The notes: generated by a model not told the origin, from the letters alone. A DNA stretch of 64,000 bases from Sabulicella rubraurantiaca (GCF_017355885.1 NZ_JAFEUU010000012.1:61956-125955), one strand, 5' to 3'. Numbered from the stretch's first letter, positions 46,060 through 56,114 are shown. Translations and numbers: made by a program.

Positions 46060-47241
46060 CTATGACGCTCCGCACAAGTCGGCGAAGAGCCGGCGCTGAT
46101 TCTCCATCTCGAGGGCGAGGGACTCGTGAAATTCCCGCTCTTCCCCTTCCACCTGCAATTCAAGCAGGCCATTCGGGCAGTAGCGGTCATCGTCCCACCC
46201 GAGATGCGACAGCACGGGGTAGAGGCAGATCCCCTCGATCGGCACGCCGGCCCGCATGGCGGCCCGGACCTCCTCGCAGACATAGTTCAGCCAGGGTGCC
46301 CGCTCCTCACCCTCGATGCTGGTCTCGGCCATGAAGATCGGCCGCTGGTAGCGCGCATAGACGCCGACCAGGAGGTCGCGCAACGGCGTGTGCCCAGGGT
46401 CGCCGGGAACCAGCGCCTCGCGCAGACCACCGTGGAGCCACTGGTTGTTCCAGTAGTAGTTCACGCCGATGACATCGAGCATCTCCGGCGCGCCGCCCAA
46501 TTCCGGCGACATGCGGCCGGCGATCATCTCCCAGGCGTGGAACTGGCCCTCGTTGCGGGCTGCCGCCTCGGCAGGGTCCTGTTCGGGGCGCGCGACGATG
46601 TTGATGAGCGGGTCGATCATCAGGATGCGCGATCCCGGCGCCGCCTCCCGCACTGCGGTCGCTCCAGCCACGGTCGCGCGGACCAGCTGCCGCTTCAACT
46701 CGTCGCTATGCTCCTGGGAGGTGCAGCAAGGATTCATCAGCCCGGCTTCCCCACCGGCCCAGGAGAAGAAGGAGATCTCGTTGACGGGGCAGACCATCGG
46801 GGGCTCGCCGGTTTCCTCCAGGTGCAACCGCGCAAAGGCGCCGGAATAGGCGGCGAAGCGGTCCACGAAGGCACCGGAGAAGACATCGAGCCCGTCGGGC
46901 CAGCCGTAATGACACAGATCCCAGGCGACCTGCGTCCCCACCTCCTGCGCCGCCCGGATCATGGGAAGCACGGAGGACCAGTCGTAACGGCCGGGTGTTG
47001 TCTCGACGAGGTGCCAGCGCACCCCATCGCGCACGGAGCGGATCCCGTGCCGCTTCAGCTGCCGATAATCCTGCGCCACGAGGGCGTCGTGGCGCGTGGT
47101 CCGCAAGAGGTCGAGGCGCTGCCCATCGCGGCGCCGATGCGTCGAGCATTCGAACCCGCCCATGAAGAAGCTGCGGAAGAGAGTCGGGCGGAAGCCCAGC
47201 TCGGGCACGGCTGCCCGGAGGTTGGTGGAAATGTGCTGCAT
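46060..47241 (-). CDS. Clan GH-A (GH1-like) glycoside hydrolase family protein
   Basis: 393 residues with a TIM-barrel pattern. FFMGGFECSTHRR opens the barrel; VRWHLVETTPGRYDW resembles the GH1 RxSxxWSRI/P.G.yDW region; PVNEISFFSW gives the acid/base glutamate; FMAETS supplies the likely nucleophile. No signal peptide. The substrate is unknown. The ATG lies 11 bases after the glycosyltransferase stop, so the two are probably one operon. An aberrant GH1 or a related family-A clan assignment are both possible. Confidence 0.75.
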   Translation of the reverse strand: MQHISTNLRAAVPELGFRPTLFRSFFMGGFECSTHRRRDGQRLDLLRTTRHDALVAQDYRQLKRHGIRSVRDGVRWHLVETTPGRYDWSSVLPMIRAAQEVGTQVAWDLCHYGWPDGLDVFSGAFVDRFAAYSGAFARLHLEETGEPPMVCPVNEISFFSWAGGEAGLMNPCCTSQEHSDELKRQLVRATVAGATAVREAAPGSRILMIDPLINIVARPEQDPAEAAARNEGQFHAWEMIAGRMSPELGGAPEMLDVIGVNYYWNNQWLHGGLREALVPGDPGHTPLRDLLVGVYARYQRPIFMAETSIEGEERAPWLNYVCEEVRAAMRAGVPIEGICLYPVLSHLGWDDDRYCPNGLLELQVEGEEREFHESLALEMENQRRLFADLCGAS

Positions 47242-47252
47242 GGGATCCGCGA

Positions 47253-48368
47253 TCAGGCTTGGGTGGTGGCACGGCGCTTCGCGCCGATCTCCAGGACGAG
47301 GCGGGCTGCGGCTTCGACGCCGCCGCCCCCGGTGACGAGGGTTCTGGCCTGGGTGGTCCGGTCCCGCGTTGCCTCGGGCCGGTCCAGGATCTCGCGGAAG
47401 GCGGACTCCATCGCCTCCGGTGTGACTGCGTCAGGGAGGAGGCAGGGCGCGGCGTTGTGGCGGCCTAGCGCCTCGCCGAGCAGCAGGGTCTCCGAGATGG
47501 GGCCGGGGATCAGCACCATGGGCGTGCCCAGGGCTGCGGCCTCGTGCATGGTGCTTGTGCCTTCCGCCAGGACGATGTCGGCCGCGCTGATGTGACGCAG
47601 CGCCTCGGCCTGGGGCACGACGCCCTCCAGCCGCACCCAGTCCGGAAAGGCATCCAGCCCGAGCAGGGATTTCAGCTCGTGCCGGTCATGGGTGGCGATG
47701 AGGTGAAGGCGAAGGCCGGGTTGGGAGCCCTGACGCAGCCGTTCCGCCGCGCCGAAGACACTCCGCAGGACGCGGGTGCCGAATTCCCGCGTGAAGGGGA
47801 AGTTCCGCACCGCATAGAGGATCATCGGGCTGCCCGGTTCGGAGCCGAGGCCGGCGCGTGCCTGCTCGCGGGCGGGCACGGAAGCCAGGTCCAGAAACGG
47901 GCCGGTCTTCACGATGAGGTCCTGCACCAGGGAGAGTTCCTCGGGCATCGCGACGACGGGGGAATAGGCCCAGATGATGGCGTCCATCTGCTTCATCATA
48001 GGCCAGTCGCCGAAGAGCTCGTCCCCCACCGGGGGGATCGGGATGGAGACCCAGGCGGCCTGGGGCACGCAGGCGCGGAGCGGCAGCAGGTAGCGTGCCG
48101 TGTCGTCCACGATGACATCGGCATCGCCGAAGCAGGCCCGGGCGATGGCATCGCGGTCCCGGCGCGAGATCGCGGGAAGCAGGCGGGGCTGGTAACCCAT
48201 CTGCATGGTCATCTCGATATTGGGCGGCCGCAGACGGACCATGTCGATCACGTACTCGACCTCAACCGATGGGTCGGCGCGCTTCAGCGCCCGAGCCAGC
48301 GTCGCCGTTCGGGACACGTGGCCGATGCCGCCTTCGACGCAGGGGAGCATGATGACCTTCATGGGCAT
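47253..48368 (-). CDS. GT-B glycosyltransferase-like protein
   Basis: 371 residues. An N-terminal GGIGHVSRTATLARAL motif (near 13-28) is the donor-side glycine-rich loop of MurG/UGT-type GT-B enzymes. The C-terminal half has DIVLAEGTSTMHEAAALGTPMV, the nucleotide-sugar site of the GT28 C-terminal domain. It should transfer a sugar in the cytosol or at the membrane face. Acceptor unknown. First gene of a leftward pair; divergent from a GH1-like gene. Confidence 0.8.
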   Translation of the reverse strand: MPMKVIMLPCVEGGIGHVSRTATLARALKRADPSVEVEYVIDMVRLRPPNIEMTMQMGYQPRLLPAISRRDRDAIARACFGDADVIVDDTARYLLPLRACVPQAAWVSIPIPPVGDELFGDWPMMKQMDAIIWAYSPVVAMPEELSLVQDLIVKTGPFLDLASVPAREQARAGLGSEPGSPMILYAVRNFPFTREFGTRVLRSVFGAAERLRQGSQPGLRLHLIATHDRHELKSLLGLDAFPDWVRLEGVVPQAEALRHISAADIVLAEGTSTMHEAAALGTPMVLIPGPISETLLLGEALGRHNAAPCLLPDAVTPEAMESAFREILDRPEATRDRTTQARTLVTGGGGVEAAARLVLEIGAKRRATTQA

Positions 48369-48611
48369 TGCCCAGACAAATTCGCCATTCGTCTAATTAA
48401 CCCTTTTGCTTCTTGCCCGCGACGTACCGGTCGCGAAGGCGCCCCGCATGGGAATGCCGCCTCCCAAGCAATCGAACTCGGGCTTGCCCGTTGGCTCTCA
48501 GCGGAATTTTTCTTGTCTGCAAGGAAACGGACACCCTGTGTATGCGCTAGGCAAAGAGCCTGTTCCGGAGGCGACTCATGGCGAACAGCCGGGTGATCAA
48601 GGCCGAGGTGT

Positions 48612-49922
48612 ATGAATAGACTTGAAATTTGGGGCGGTGTCGAATGCACCGTCCTGCGTTCGGGCGGGGTGTGGCGCGATCAGGTCCTGGAGACCGGCCA
48701 TCACGACCGCGAAGGCGATTTGGACCTCATCGCGGAACTCGGCATCCGCAAGCTGCGCTACCCCGTCCTATGGGAAAGGGTGGCGCCGGAAGACCCCTCC
48801 CGCCTGGACTGGAGCTGGTCCGACGCACGCCTCGATAGGCTGCGCCAGCTTGGCTGCGACCCAATCGTTGGGCTGGTCCATCACGGCTCGGGACCAGCCT
48901 ATACCAGCCTGCTCGATCCTGAATTCCCGGAGAAGCTGGCGCAATACGCGGTGCAGGCGGCTGCGCGCTATCCCTGGGTCCGTGACTGGACCCCGGTGAA
49001 CGAGCCCCTGACGACGGCGCGCTTCTCGGGCCTGTATGGGCATTGGTTCCCGCACGGGAACGACCCGCGCAGCTTCCTTGCGGCGCTGATGAACGAGTGC
49101 CGGGGCACCGCCCTGGCGATGCGGGCGATCCGCCGCGTCCGGCCCGATGCGCGGCTCGTCCAGACCGAGGATCTGGGCCGCGTCTTTTCGACCAAGCCGC
49201 TGGCGGGCCAGGCGGCGCACGAGAATGAGCGGCGCTGGCTCAGCCTCGACCTGCTGAGCGGCCTCGTGGACCGGCACCATCCCTGGTATCGCATCATGAT
49301 GGACGAGGGCGTGCCGCAAGCGCATCTGGACGAGATGGCGGCCGAGCCCTGCGTGCCGGATCTCATCGGCATCAACCACTACGTCACCAGCGACCGCTTC
49401 CTCGATCACCGCACGCATCTCTACCCGTCGGAGACGATCGGCGGGAACGGGGTGATGGTCTATGCCGACACGGAAGCTGTGCGGGTGCCCATGCCGCCGG
49501 ACGTGCAGATCGGCCCCGAGGCGCGGCTGCGCGAGGCGTGGGAGCGCTACCGCCTCCCCATCGCGGTGACGGAGGCGCATCTTGGCTGCGTCGAGGCCGA
49601 GGAATGCGTCCGCTGGCTGATGGAGGTGTGGAACGCCGCCAGCCGCCTGCGGCAGGAAGGCGTGGATCTGTGCGCTGTTACCGTGTGGTCCATGTTCGGC
49701 GCGATGGATTGGTGTTCCCTGCTGCGCCGCAAGGCCGGCCGGTACGAGCCGGGCGTCTTTGACGCGCGTCATTCCCCGCCCCGTCCGACGCTGCTGGCCG
49801 AGGCCGTGAAATCCCTCGCGACCACCGGCCGCTATGAGGCACCCATCGCACGCAAGCCGGGCTGGTGGCGACGCGAGGATCGCTTCGTCGTCGAGCGGCA
49901 AGCGCTGGCCGGGGACGATTGA
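48612..49922 (+). CDS. GH1-like family 1 glycosylhydrolase
   Basis: 436 residues. WGGVECTVLR opens the protein; LRYPVLWERVAPEDPSRLDW is the GH1 sugar-binding segment; DWTPVNEPLTTARFSG has the acid/base glutamate (TxNEP); IGINHYVTSD follows; AVTEAHLG carries the probable nucleophile glutamate. No signal peptide. Such proteins occur alone or fused to dTDP-4-dehydrorhamnose reductase in proteobacteria. Substrate unknown. Overlaps the next gene (TTGA). Confidence 0.82.
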   Translation: MNRLEIWGGVECTVLRSGGVWRDQVLETGHHDREGDLDLIAELGIRKLRYPVLWERVAPEDPSRLDWSWSDARLDRLRQLGCDPIVGLVHHGSGPAYTSLLDPEFPEKLAQYAVQAAARYPWVRDWTPVNEPLTTARFSGLYGHWFPHGNDPRSFLAALMNECRGTALAMRAIRRVRPDARLVQTEDLGRVFSTKPLAGQAAHENERRWLSLDLLSGLVDRHHPWYRIMMDEGVPQAHLDEMAAEPCVPDLIGINHYVTSDRFLDHRTHLYPSETIGGNGVMVYADTEAVRVPMPPDVQIGPEARLREAWERYRLPIAVTEAHLGCVEAEECVRWLMEVWNAASRLRQEGVDLCAVTVWSMFGAMDWCSLLRRKAGRYEPGVFDARHSPPRPTLLAEAVKSLATTGRYEAPIARKPGWWRREDRFVVERQALAGDD

Positions 49923-50374
49923 GCCCAGCCGGCCCATCCCGCGGGACGGGCCGGGAGCTGATTAAGCGCGTCCCGCCTTCTTGGGGGCTGCTCGATGGGT
50001 TCGCCCTTTCACCTGCCGTCGTCCTCGCAGCGCTGGGCGTGCTCTTCGTCGTGGCGCCCCGCGCAGGGGCGGCGGTGTTCGGGCTGCCGGCTCCGGAAGG
50101 CGATGCGCTGGGCTATCTGCGTGCCATCGGCATCCGCGACCTCGCCTTCGGTGGCTACGTGCTGGCCCTCGCGTGGCTGGCGGGGCGCCGGGCGGCGGGG
50201 ATCGTGCTGGCGATCACGCTGCTGATCCCGGTCAGCGACCTCGCGCTGATCCTCTCGATCCGTGGCTTTGACTCGCCGCTTCACCTGCTGCTGCACGCTG
50301 CCAGCGGGATCTATGTGGGCCTCGCGGCAATGATCCTGCTGCGGTACGGCCCCGAACGCAGCTCTTGGAGATGA
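49919..50374 (+). CDS. DUF4267 small membrane protein
   Basis: 151 residues from a TTG overlapping the previous stop by four bases. Four hydrophobic helices with YLRAIGIRDLAFGGYVLALA and LIPVSDLALIL fit DUF4267. Function unknown. The long N-terminus before the first helix means a shorter start is possible, but no good alternative codon with a ribosome site was seen. Confidence 0.7.
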   Translation: MSPAGPSRGTGRELIKRVPPSWGLLDGFALSPAVVLAALGVLFVVAPRAGAAVFGLPAPEGDALGYLRAIGIRDLAFGGYVLALAWLAGRRAAGIVLAITLLIPVSDLALILSIRGFDSPLHLLLHAASGIYVGLAAMILLRYGPERSSWR

Positions 50375-50377
50375 CGC

Positions 50378-51358
50378 ATGGCTGAAACGAGATTCGCGCC
50401 ACCAGGGCCGCTGGGCTATGGCGGCGCCCCGCTTGGCAACATGTTCGCCGTGGTGGACGATGCGACGGCGCGTGGCGCACTCGACGCGGCCTGGGACACG
50501 GGCATCCGCTATTTCGACACGGCGCCGCATTACGGCTCTGGCATCTCTGAGCATCGCTTTGGCGAGGCGCTGCGCCAGCGGCCGCGTGACGAGTTCGTGC
50601 TCTCGACCAAGGTGGGCCGCCTTCTGCGGCCTGATGCCAGCCGCCCCGTCAACCAGCCCTTCCTCGATCCCCTGCCGTTCCGGGTCGTGGTGGACTACTC
50701 CTTCGACGCCACGCTCCGTTCAGTCGAGGACAGCCTGCAGCGCCTCGGCATGGACCGCATCGAGATCGCATTCATCCACGACATCGCCGAGGACCATCTT
50801 GGCCCGAACTGGGTGGAGGTGTTCGACGAGGCGATGCGGAACGGTGCGGCCAAGGCGCTGATCCGCCTGCGGGAGGAAGGGGTGATCAAGGCCTGGGGCC
50901 TGGGTGTGAACCGCACCGAGCCCTGCTCGCGCGCTCTCCGTATGTCCGACCCGGATGTGTTCCTGCTGGCGGGGCGCTACAGCCTGCTCGACACCTCCGC
51001 GCTGGGCGGGCTCTTCGCCGAGTGCGCCGAGCGGGGCGCGCATGTGGTGGTGGGCGGCCCCTATAATTCCGGCCTTCTCGCGGGTGGGCGGAACTTCGAT
51101 TACGTCGAGGCATCGGCGGAGCGTGTCGCGGCGCGCGACCGCATGGCGGAGATGTGCGCCCGCTTCGGCGTGGACCTCCGCAGTGCGGCGCTGCAATTCT
51201 GCGCCGCGCATCCCGTGGTCGCTTCCGTCATCCCGGGCGCCAAGCATGCGGAGCGAGTGCGGGAGAATGCCGCGTTGATGCGAAGGCCCATCCCCGGCGA
51301 ATTCTGGCAGGCGCTGAAGCGGGAGAAGCTGCTGCCCGAAGAGGCGCCGACTCCCTAG
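50378..51358 (+). CDS. Aldo/keto reductase (D-threo-aldose 1-dehydrogenase-like)
   Basis: 326 residues. IRYFDTAPHYGSGISEHRFG holds the catalytic Asp and Tyr, STKVGRLL the lysine, and IAFIHDI the histidine-region strand. NADP-dependent oxidation of aldoses such as L-fucose is the closest known activity. Four bases after DUF4267 and after a glycosidase gene, so it may process the sugar released. Confidence 0.87.
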   Translation: MAETRFAPPGPLGYGGAPLGNMFAVVDDATARGALDAAWDTGIRYFDTAPHYGSGISEHRFGEALRQRPRDEFVLSTKVGRLLRPDASRPVNQPFLDPLPFRVVVDYSFDATLRSVEDSLQRLGMDRIEIAFIHDIAEDHLGPNWVEVFDEAMRNGAAKALIRLREEGVIKAWGLGVNRTEPCSRALRMSDPDVFLLAGRYSLLDTSALGGLFAECAERGAHVVVGGPYNSGLLAGGRNFDYVEASAERVAARDRMAEMCARFGVDLRSAALQFCAAHPVVASVIPGAKHAERVRENAALMRRPIPGEFWQALKREKLLPEEAPTP

Positions 51359-51365
51359 CCGGCAG

Positions 51366-52574
51366 TCAGGGTGGGTTCATGCCGCGTGTTTCCGGCATGA
51401 TCCACCAGAACAGGATGCCGCCCAGCGCGGCGACGCTCGCCAGGGCCAGGAAGGTGGGGTCGTATCCCAGCCAGACCACCATCTGCCCGGCCAGCCCCGC
51501 GCTGAGCACGCCGCCCACCCCATGCACCGTGCCCACCACGCCCTGAGCGGCCGCGAAATGCCCGCTTCCTCGCGTCAGATCCGCGACCACCACGGGGAAG
51601 AGCGCACCGATCAGCCCCGCGCCGATCCCGTCCAGCAACTGCACGGCGATCAGCCAGGCCGCGTTGTCGGAGAGCGTGTACAGCACGCCGCGCAGCGCGA
51701 GGGCCACGAAGGCGGCCAGCAGCAGCGGGCGTCGCCCCCAAAGATCCGCCCGCGCCCCGGCCAGTGCCGCGACCGGCACCATGACGGCCTGCGCCGCGAT
51801 GGCCGAGGCCGCAGTAAGGGTGATGCCCTGGCCCAGATTTCCGAGCGCAAGCTTCTGCGAGACGAGGCCCAGCATCGAGGCATTGGCCAGGTGGAACAGG
51901 GCGCCACAGATCGCGAAGGCCAGGAGCGGCCGCGATTCCAACAGCAAAGCCCATGCCGAGCGGCCGGGCGCGGCGACCTCGCCGGAATGGAGGCCGCGCG
52001 CGACGGAATGGTCGATGGCGCGCGCCGGAACCGCGGCTGCGGCCACCACGCTGGCCACCATGGTGAAGCCCATGCTCCAGAACAGCACCGGGCTGCCGAA
52101 GAAGGGGGCGGTGATCAGGATCGCGACGCAGATCGCCCCGTCGCCCAGATGGAAGAGGGACTCGTTGCGCCCGGCCCGCCGCGCGAAGCGCTCCGGCCCC
52201 ACGACGCCGAGCGAGATGGCGGAAAGTGTCGGCCCGATCGTGACGCCTGCCAGCGCCCCGACCACCCCGGCCAGCGCCACCGGCCAGAAGCTTGGGAAGA
52301 GGGGGATGACCAGGCAGGTCGCCGTCACGAGGCACACCGCGCCGGCGATAAGGGCCCGCTTCGCCCGCACCGCGTCCACGAGTGAGCCCATGGGTGCCTG
52401 GGAAATTAGCCCGGTCAGCCCGCCGATCGAGAGCGCGGTGCCGATGCTTCCGGCGTCCCAGCCATGTTCGGTCAGGAGATAGACGCCGAGAAATGCACCG
52501 AGCCCATAGCGCGCGTCGGAGATGAAGAAGCTCAGCGCATCCAGTGCGCGTTCGGAGCGCGCCCTCAGATCCAT
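51366..52574 (-). CDS. Major facilitator superfamily transporter
   Basis: 402 residues with about 12 hydrophobic helices. The MFS cytoplasmic loop motif is seen in GSLVDAVRAKR (loop 2-3) and GARADLWGRRPLL (loop 8-9). A start at 52574 (MDLRAR) is preferred because AGGG lies about nine bases upstream; ATG 52583 is too close to any ribosome site. Substrate unknown. Convergent with the aldo/keto reductase gene. Confidence 0.85.
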   Translation of the reverse strand: MDLRARSERALDALSFFISDARYGLGAFLGVYLLTEHGWDAGSIGTALSIGGLTGLISQAPMGSLVDAVRAKRALIAGAVCLVTATCLVIPLFPSFWPVALAGVVGALAGVTIGPTLSAISLGVVGPERFARRAGRNESLFHLGDGAICVAILITAPFFGSPVLFWSMGFTMVASVVAAAAVPARAIDHSVARGLHSGEVAAPGRSAWALLLESRPLLAFAICGALFHLANASMLGLVSQKLALGNLGQGITLTAASAIAAQAVMVPVAALAGARADLWGRRPLLLAAFVALALRGVLYTLSDNAAWLIAVQLLDGIGAGLIGALFPVVVADLTRGSGHFAAAQGVVGTVHGVGGVLSAGLAGQMVVWLGYDPTFLALASVAALGGILFWWIMPETRGMNPP

Positions 52575-52719
52575 TCCCGCCATCCCTGCGGAGGCCGGTC
52601 GATGTGGGTGATGACGCGGGGCCAGCGGCGCGTACACATGCTGAGCGTATCAATGCACGCCGGGCCCTGAAGGTCGTCACCGCCCGGCCACCAGAGGCGG
52701 GGCGGCCCCGGAGCGACGC

Positions 52720-53595
52720 CTAGCCTCCGGGAGCCAGCTTGTCCTGCGTCTTCGTGTCGAAGTCGCTGGCGTCATGCCGTTCCCAGAGCTGGCTCGCAGG
52801 GTCGCCCTGGGTCCGGTTGACGATGCGGCCGCGCTTCACCGCCGGACGCTCCCCGATCGCATCCGCCCAGCGCACCACGTTCCTGTAGGACTGCGCATCC
52901 AGGAACTCCGCCGCGCCATAGAGCCAGCCCTTCACCAGCCCGCCATACCAGGGCCAGATCGCCATGTCCGCGATGGTGTATTCCGGGCCCGCCACGTATT
53001 CGGACTCGGCCAGGCGGCGGTCGAGCACGTCCAGTTGCCGCTTCGTTTCCATGGCGAAGCGGTCGATCGGATACTCCATCTTCGAGGGGGCGTAGGCGTA
53101 GAAATGGCCGAAGCCGCCGCCGAGATAGGGGGCGCTGCCCATCTGCCAGAACAGCCAGGACAAGCACTCCGCCCGCGCGGCGCCCTCGCGCGGCAGGAAG
53201 GCGCCGAATTTCTCCGCCAGGTAGAGGAGAATAGCGCCGGATTCGAACACCCGCACGGGCGAAGCCCCGCTGCGATCTAGCAGGGCAGGGATCTTCGAGT
53301 TCGGGTTCACCGCGACAAAGCCGCTGCCGAATTGCTGCCCCTCGCCGATGCGGATCAGCCAGGCGTCGTACTCGGCACCCTCATGGCCCAGCGCGAGAAG
53401 CTCCTCCAGCATCACCGTGACCTTCTGGCCGTTCGGCGTGCCCTGCGAATAGAGCTGGAGCGGGTGCCGCCCGACCGGAAGTTCCTTCTCGTGGGTCGGG
53501 CCGGCGATGGGGCGGTTGATGTTGGCGAAGTGGCCGCCATTCGCCTTGTTCCAGCTCCAGACCTTTGGCGGGGTGTAGTCGGACGCTTGGCTCAT
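52720..53595 (-). CDS. yghU: Glutathione S-transferase YghU-like
   Basis: 291 residues. The extended N-terminus (PPKVWSWNKANGGHFANINRP) and QLYSQGTPNGQKVTVMLEE with the TPNG thiol site are typical of YghU. NPNSKIPALLDRSG, VFESGAILLYLAEKFGAFLP and GGGFGHFYAYAP follow. YghU binds two glutathiones and reduces disulfides. The start at 53595 gives MSQASDYTPP; an ATG 18 bases upstream exists. Confidence 0.92.
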   Translation of the reverse strand: MSQASDYTPPKVWSWNKANGGHFANINRPIAGPTHEKELPVGRHPLQLYSQGTPNGQKVTVMLEELLALGHEGAEYDAWLIRIGEGQQFGSGFVAVNPNSKIPALLDRSGASPVRVFESGAILLYLAEKFGAFLPREGAARAECLSWLFWQMGSAPYLGGGFGHFYAYAPSKMEYPIDRFAMETKRQLDVLDRRLAESEYVAGPEYTIADMAIWPWYGGLVKGWLYGAAEFLDAQSYRNVVRWADAIGERPAVKRGRIVNRTQGDPASQLWERHDASDFDTKTQDKLAPGG

Positions 53596-53707
53596 GCAGA
53601 ACTCCAGGGACAAGGGGTCGGGCCGCTCCCGTGCGGGCAGCCGCGCCAGGATATGGTGCGGTGCGCGGGGCGGACATCACCGGACCGGCACCGGAAGGAA
53701 GCAGGAC

Positions 53708-53983
53708 ATGAAAGTGCATGAACTGAAAGACCGCTCCAGCCCGGAAGGCCTGCCGCCGCTCCTCGCGGCGCTGTGGTGGGACGCGCGAGGCGACTGGCAG
53801 AAGGCCCATGGCCTCGCCCAGTCGGTCGGGAGCGCGGAGGGTGCCTGGGTCCATGCCTATCTGCACCGCAGGGAGGGCGACCTCCCGAATGCCGATTACT
53901 GGTACCGGCGGGCGGGGCGCGTGAGGCCTGCCACCTCGCTGGAAGTGGAGTGGGCCGAGATCGTGCAGGGCCTCTCCTCCTAA
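53708..53983 (+). CDS. Conserved hypothetical small protein
   Basis: 91 residues starting MKVHELKD after GCAGGA. It has ALWWDARGDWQKAHGLAQ, AWVHAYLHRREGDLPNADYWYRRAG, a helix-turn-helix repeat like a single TPR-type hairpin pair. Proteins of this pattern are common in proteobacteria, but I know of no assigned function. No signal peptide or membrane span. Confidence 0.75.
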   Translation: MKVHELKDRSSPEGLPPLLAALWWDARGDWQKAHGLAQSVGSAEGAWVHAYLHRREGDLPNADYWYRRAGRVRPATSLEVEWAEIVQGLSS

Positions 53984-54079
53984 CCTTCGCGCCAAGGCAA
54001 GCCTGCCATCCGGAGACGCAGTCCGAACCCGAACCCTTTGCCGCGCGTTGGCAGCCACTCCGGCAATGAAAGGGCGCGC

Positions 54080-56074
54080 ATGCTCACCACGTCGCAGGCC
54101 GCGCGGGAGAATGGCTCGGGCAAAGGGGCGGGACCGGTCTTCTTGGCATCGGCCGTGCTGGTCGTTGCGATCGTCGTCTGCGGCGCCCTGGCCCCGGAGG
54201 CGGTCGGCCGGTTCTCCACCGCCCTGCAGGCCTGGATCATGGACCGGCTCGGCTGGTTCTACATGCTGTCCGTCGCGATCTTCCTGTTCTTCGTGCTCTT
54301 CCTTGCGATCAGCCGCCACGGCCTGGTGAAGCTCGGCCCCAACCATTCCGAGCCCGATTTCAGCTATGGCTCCTGGTTCGCCATGCTGTTCAGCGCGGGG
54401 ATGGGCATCGGCCTCGTCTTCTTCGGCGTGGCGGAGCCGGTGATGCACTTCACGACGCCGCCGGTGGGCGAGGGGGGCACGATCGAGGCTGCCCGTGCGG
54501 CGATGCGGATCACCTTCTTCCATTGGGGCGTACATGCCTGGGCGATCTACGCCGTGGTCGGTTTGTCCCTGGCCTACTTCGGCTTCCGCCACGGCATGCC
54601 GCTCACCGTCCGCTCGGCCTTCTTTCCCTTGATCGGCGAGCGTATCCACGGGCCGATCGGGCAGGCCATCGACGTCTTCGCCGTGCTCGGCACGGTGTTC
54701 GGGGTCGCCACCTCGCTCGGCCTCGGGGTGCTTCAGGTCAATGCCGGACTCGCCCACCTTGTCGGATTGCCTGAGGGGCTGACCACCCAGGTGGTGCTCA
54801 TTGTGGTGATCACCGGCATGGCGACGGTGTCGGTGTTTCTCGGCCTCGATGCCGGGATCCGGCGGCTCAGCCTGCTTAACATCATGCTGGCGGGCGCCAT
54901 GCTGCTCTTCGTGAGCGTGGCGGGGCCGACTGTCTTTCTCCTGAAGGCGCTGGTGCAGAACACGGGCGGCTACATCGACGACTTCGTCAACCGCACCTTC
55001 CTGCTCTACGCCTATGAGCCGAACAACTGGATCGCCGACTGGACGCTGTTCTACTGGGCCTGGTGGATCTCCTGGTCGCCCTTCGTCGGGATGTTCATCG
55101 CCCGCATCTCGCGCGGGCGCACCATCCGCGAATTCGTGATCGGCGTGCTGTTCGTGCCGACCGGCTTCACGCTGGTCTGGATGACCGCCTTCGGGAACAC
55201 CGCGCTCTGGCTGCAGCTTTCGGGCAGCACCCTTGCGGTTTCCGAAGCGGTGTCGCGGAGCGTGCCGGTCGCCCTCTTCATCTTCCTGGAGCAGTTTCCC
55301 TTCGCCACCTTCACTTCTGCCCTCGCCACGCTGCTGGTGGTGACCTTCTTCGTCACCTCCGCAGACTCAGGGGCGCTGGTGGTGGATACGATCACATCCG
55401 GCGGCGCGGAGGACGCGCCGGCCTGGCGGCGCGTCTTCTGGGCCGTGCTCACCGGCGCGGTGGCGGCGGTGCTGCTCTTCGCGGGCGGGCTGAGGAGCCT
55501 GCAGACCGCGACCATCGCCAGCGCGCTGCCCTTCGCGGTTGTCATGCTGGCGATGTGCTACGGGCTGCTGCGAGCGCTCCGCCTCGAAGCGCTGCGGGCG
55601 ACGATCATGCAGGCGGCGCCGGCCGCGACAGGCGACACGGACAGGTCGTGGCAGAGGCAGCTTCACATCATCCTCCACTACCCCACTCAGGCCGAGGTCC
55701 AGGGGTTCCTGGCCGGCGTCGCGGCACCCGCGCTGGAGGCCGTGTGCCGCGAGCTTGGCAATCGCGGGGTGGAGGCGACGTTGCTGCGCGACGAGGACCG
55801 CATCCGCCTCATCGCGATGCCCGGCGGGCCGGAGGAGTTCCGCTACGGCATCCGCGTCCGCGGATTCACCATCCCGAGCTTCGCCTATTTCGAGCGTGGC
55901 CCGGCAGCGGAGAAGGAGCGGCGGCGCTACTTTCGGGCCGAGGTGTTCCTGCGCGAAGGCGGCCAGGATTACGACGTGATGGGTTATTCGCGCGACGGGC
56001 TGATCGCAGACGTGCTTGCCCAGTACGAGCGGCACCTGAACTTCCTGCACGCGGCGGGGCGCGCCTCGGGTTGA
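54080..56074 (+). CDS. BCCT family betaine/choline/carnitine transporter
   Basis: 664 residues with about 12 helices. The substrate-site region WTLFYWAWWISWSPFVGMF is intact, as are GMGIGLVFFGVAEPV and HWGVHAWAIYAVVG. A 130-residue C-terminal cytoplasmic tail (about 520-664) resembles that of BetT, whose tail senses osmolarity. Secondary uptake of a quaternary ammonium compatible solute such as choline. ATG 54080 follows AAAGGG. No betA/betB genes are nearby. Confidence 0.9.
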   Translation: MLTTSQAARENGSGKGAGPVFLASAVLVVAIVVCGALAPEAVGRFSTALQAWIMDRLGWFYMLSVAIFLFFVLFLAISRHGLVKLGPNHSEPDFSYGSWFAMLFSAGMGIGLVFFGVAEPVMHFTTPPVGEGGTIEAARAAMRITFFHWGVHAWAIYAVVGLSLAYFGFRHGMPLTVRSAFFPLIGERIHGPIGQAIDVFAVLGTVFGVATSLGLGVLQVNAGLAHLVGLPEGLTTQVVLIVVITGMATVSVFLGLDAGIRRLSLLNIMLAGAMLLFVSVAGPTVFLLKALVQNTGGYIDDFVNRTFLLYAYEPNNWIADWTLFYWAWWISWSPFVGMFIARISRGRTIREFVIGVLFVPTGFTLVWMTAFGNTALWLQLSGSTLAVSEAVSRSVPVALFIFLEQFPFATFTSALATLLVVTFFVTSADSGALVVDTITSGGAEDAPAWRRVFWAVLTGAVAAVLLFAGGLRSLQTATIASALPFAVVMLAMCYGLLRALRLEALRATIMQAAPAATGDTDRSWQRQLHIILHYPTQAEVQGFLAGVAAPALEAVCRELGNRGVEATLLRDEDRIRLIAMPGGPEEFRYGIRVRGFTIPSFAYFERGPAAEKERRRYFRAEVFLREGGQDYDVMGYSRDGLIADVLAQYERHLNFLHAAGRASG

Positions 56075-56114
56075 GGGGCGGTAGCGGCGCTGGGTCCTGC
56101 TGCGTCTGGACGTC

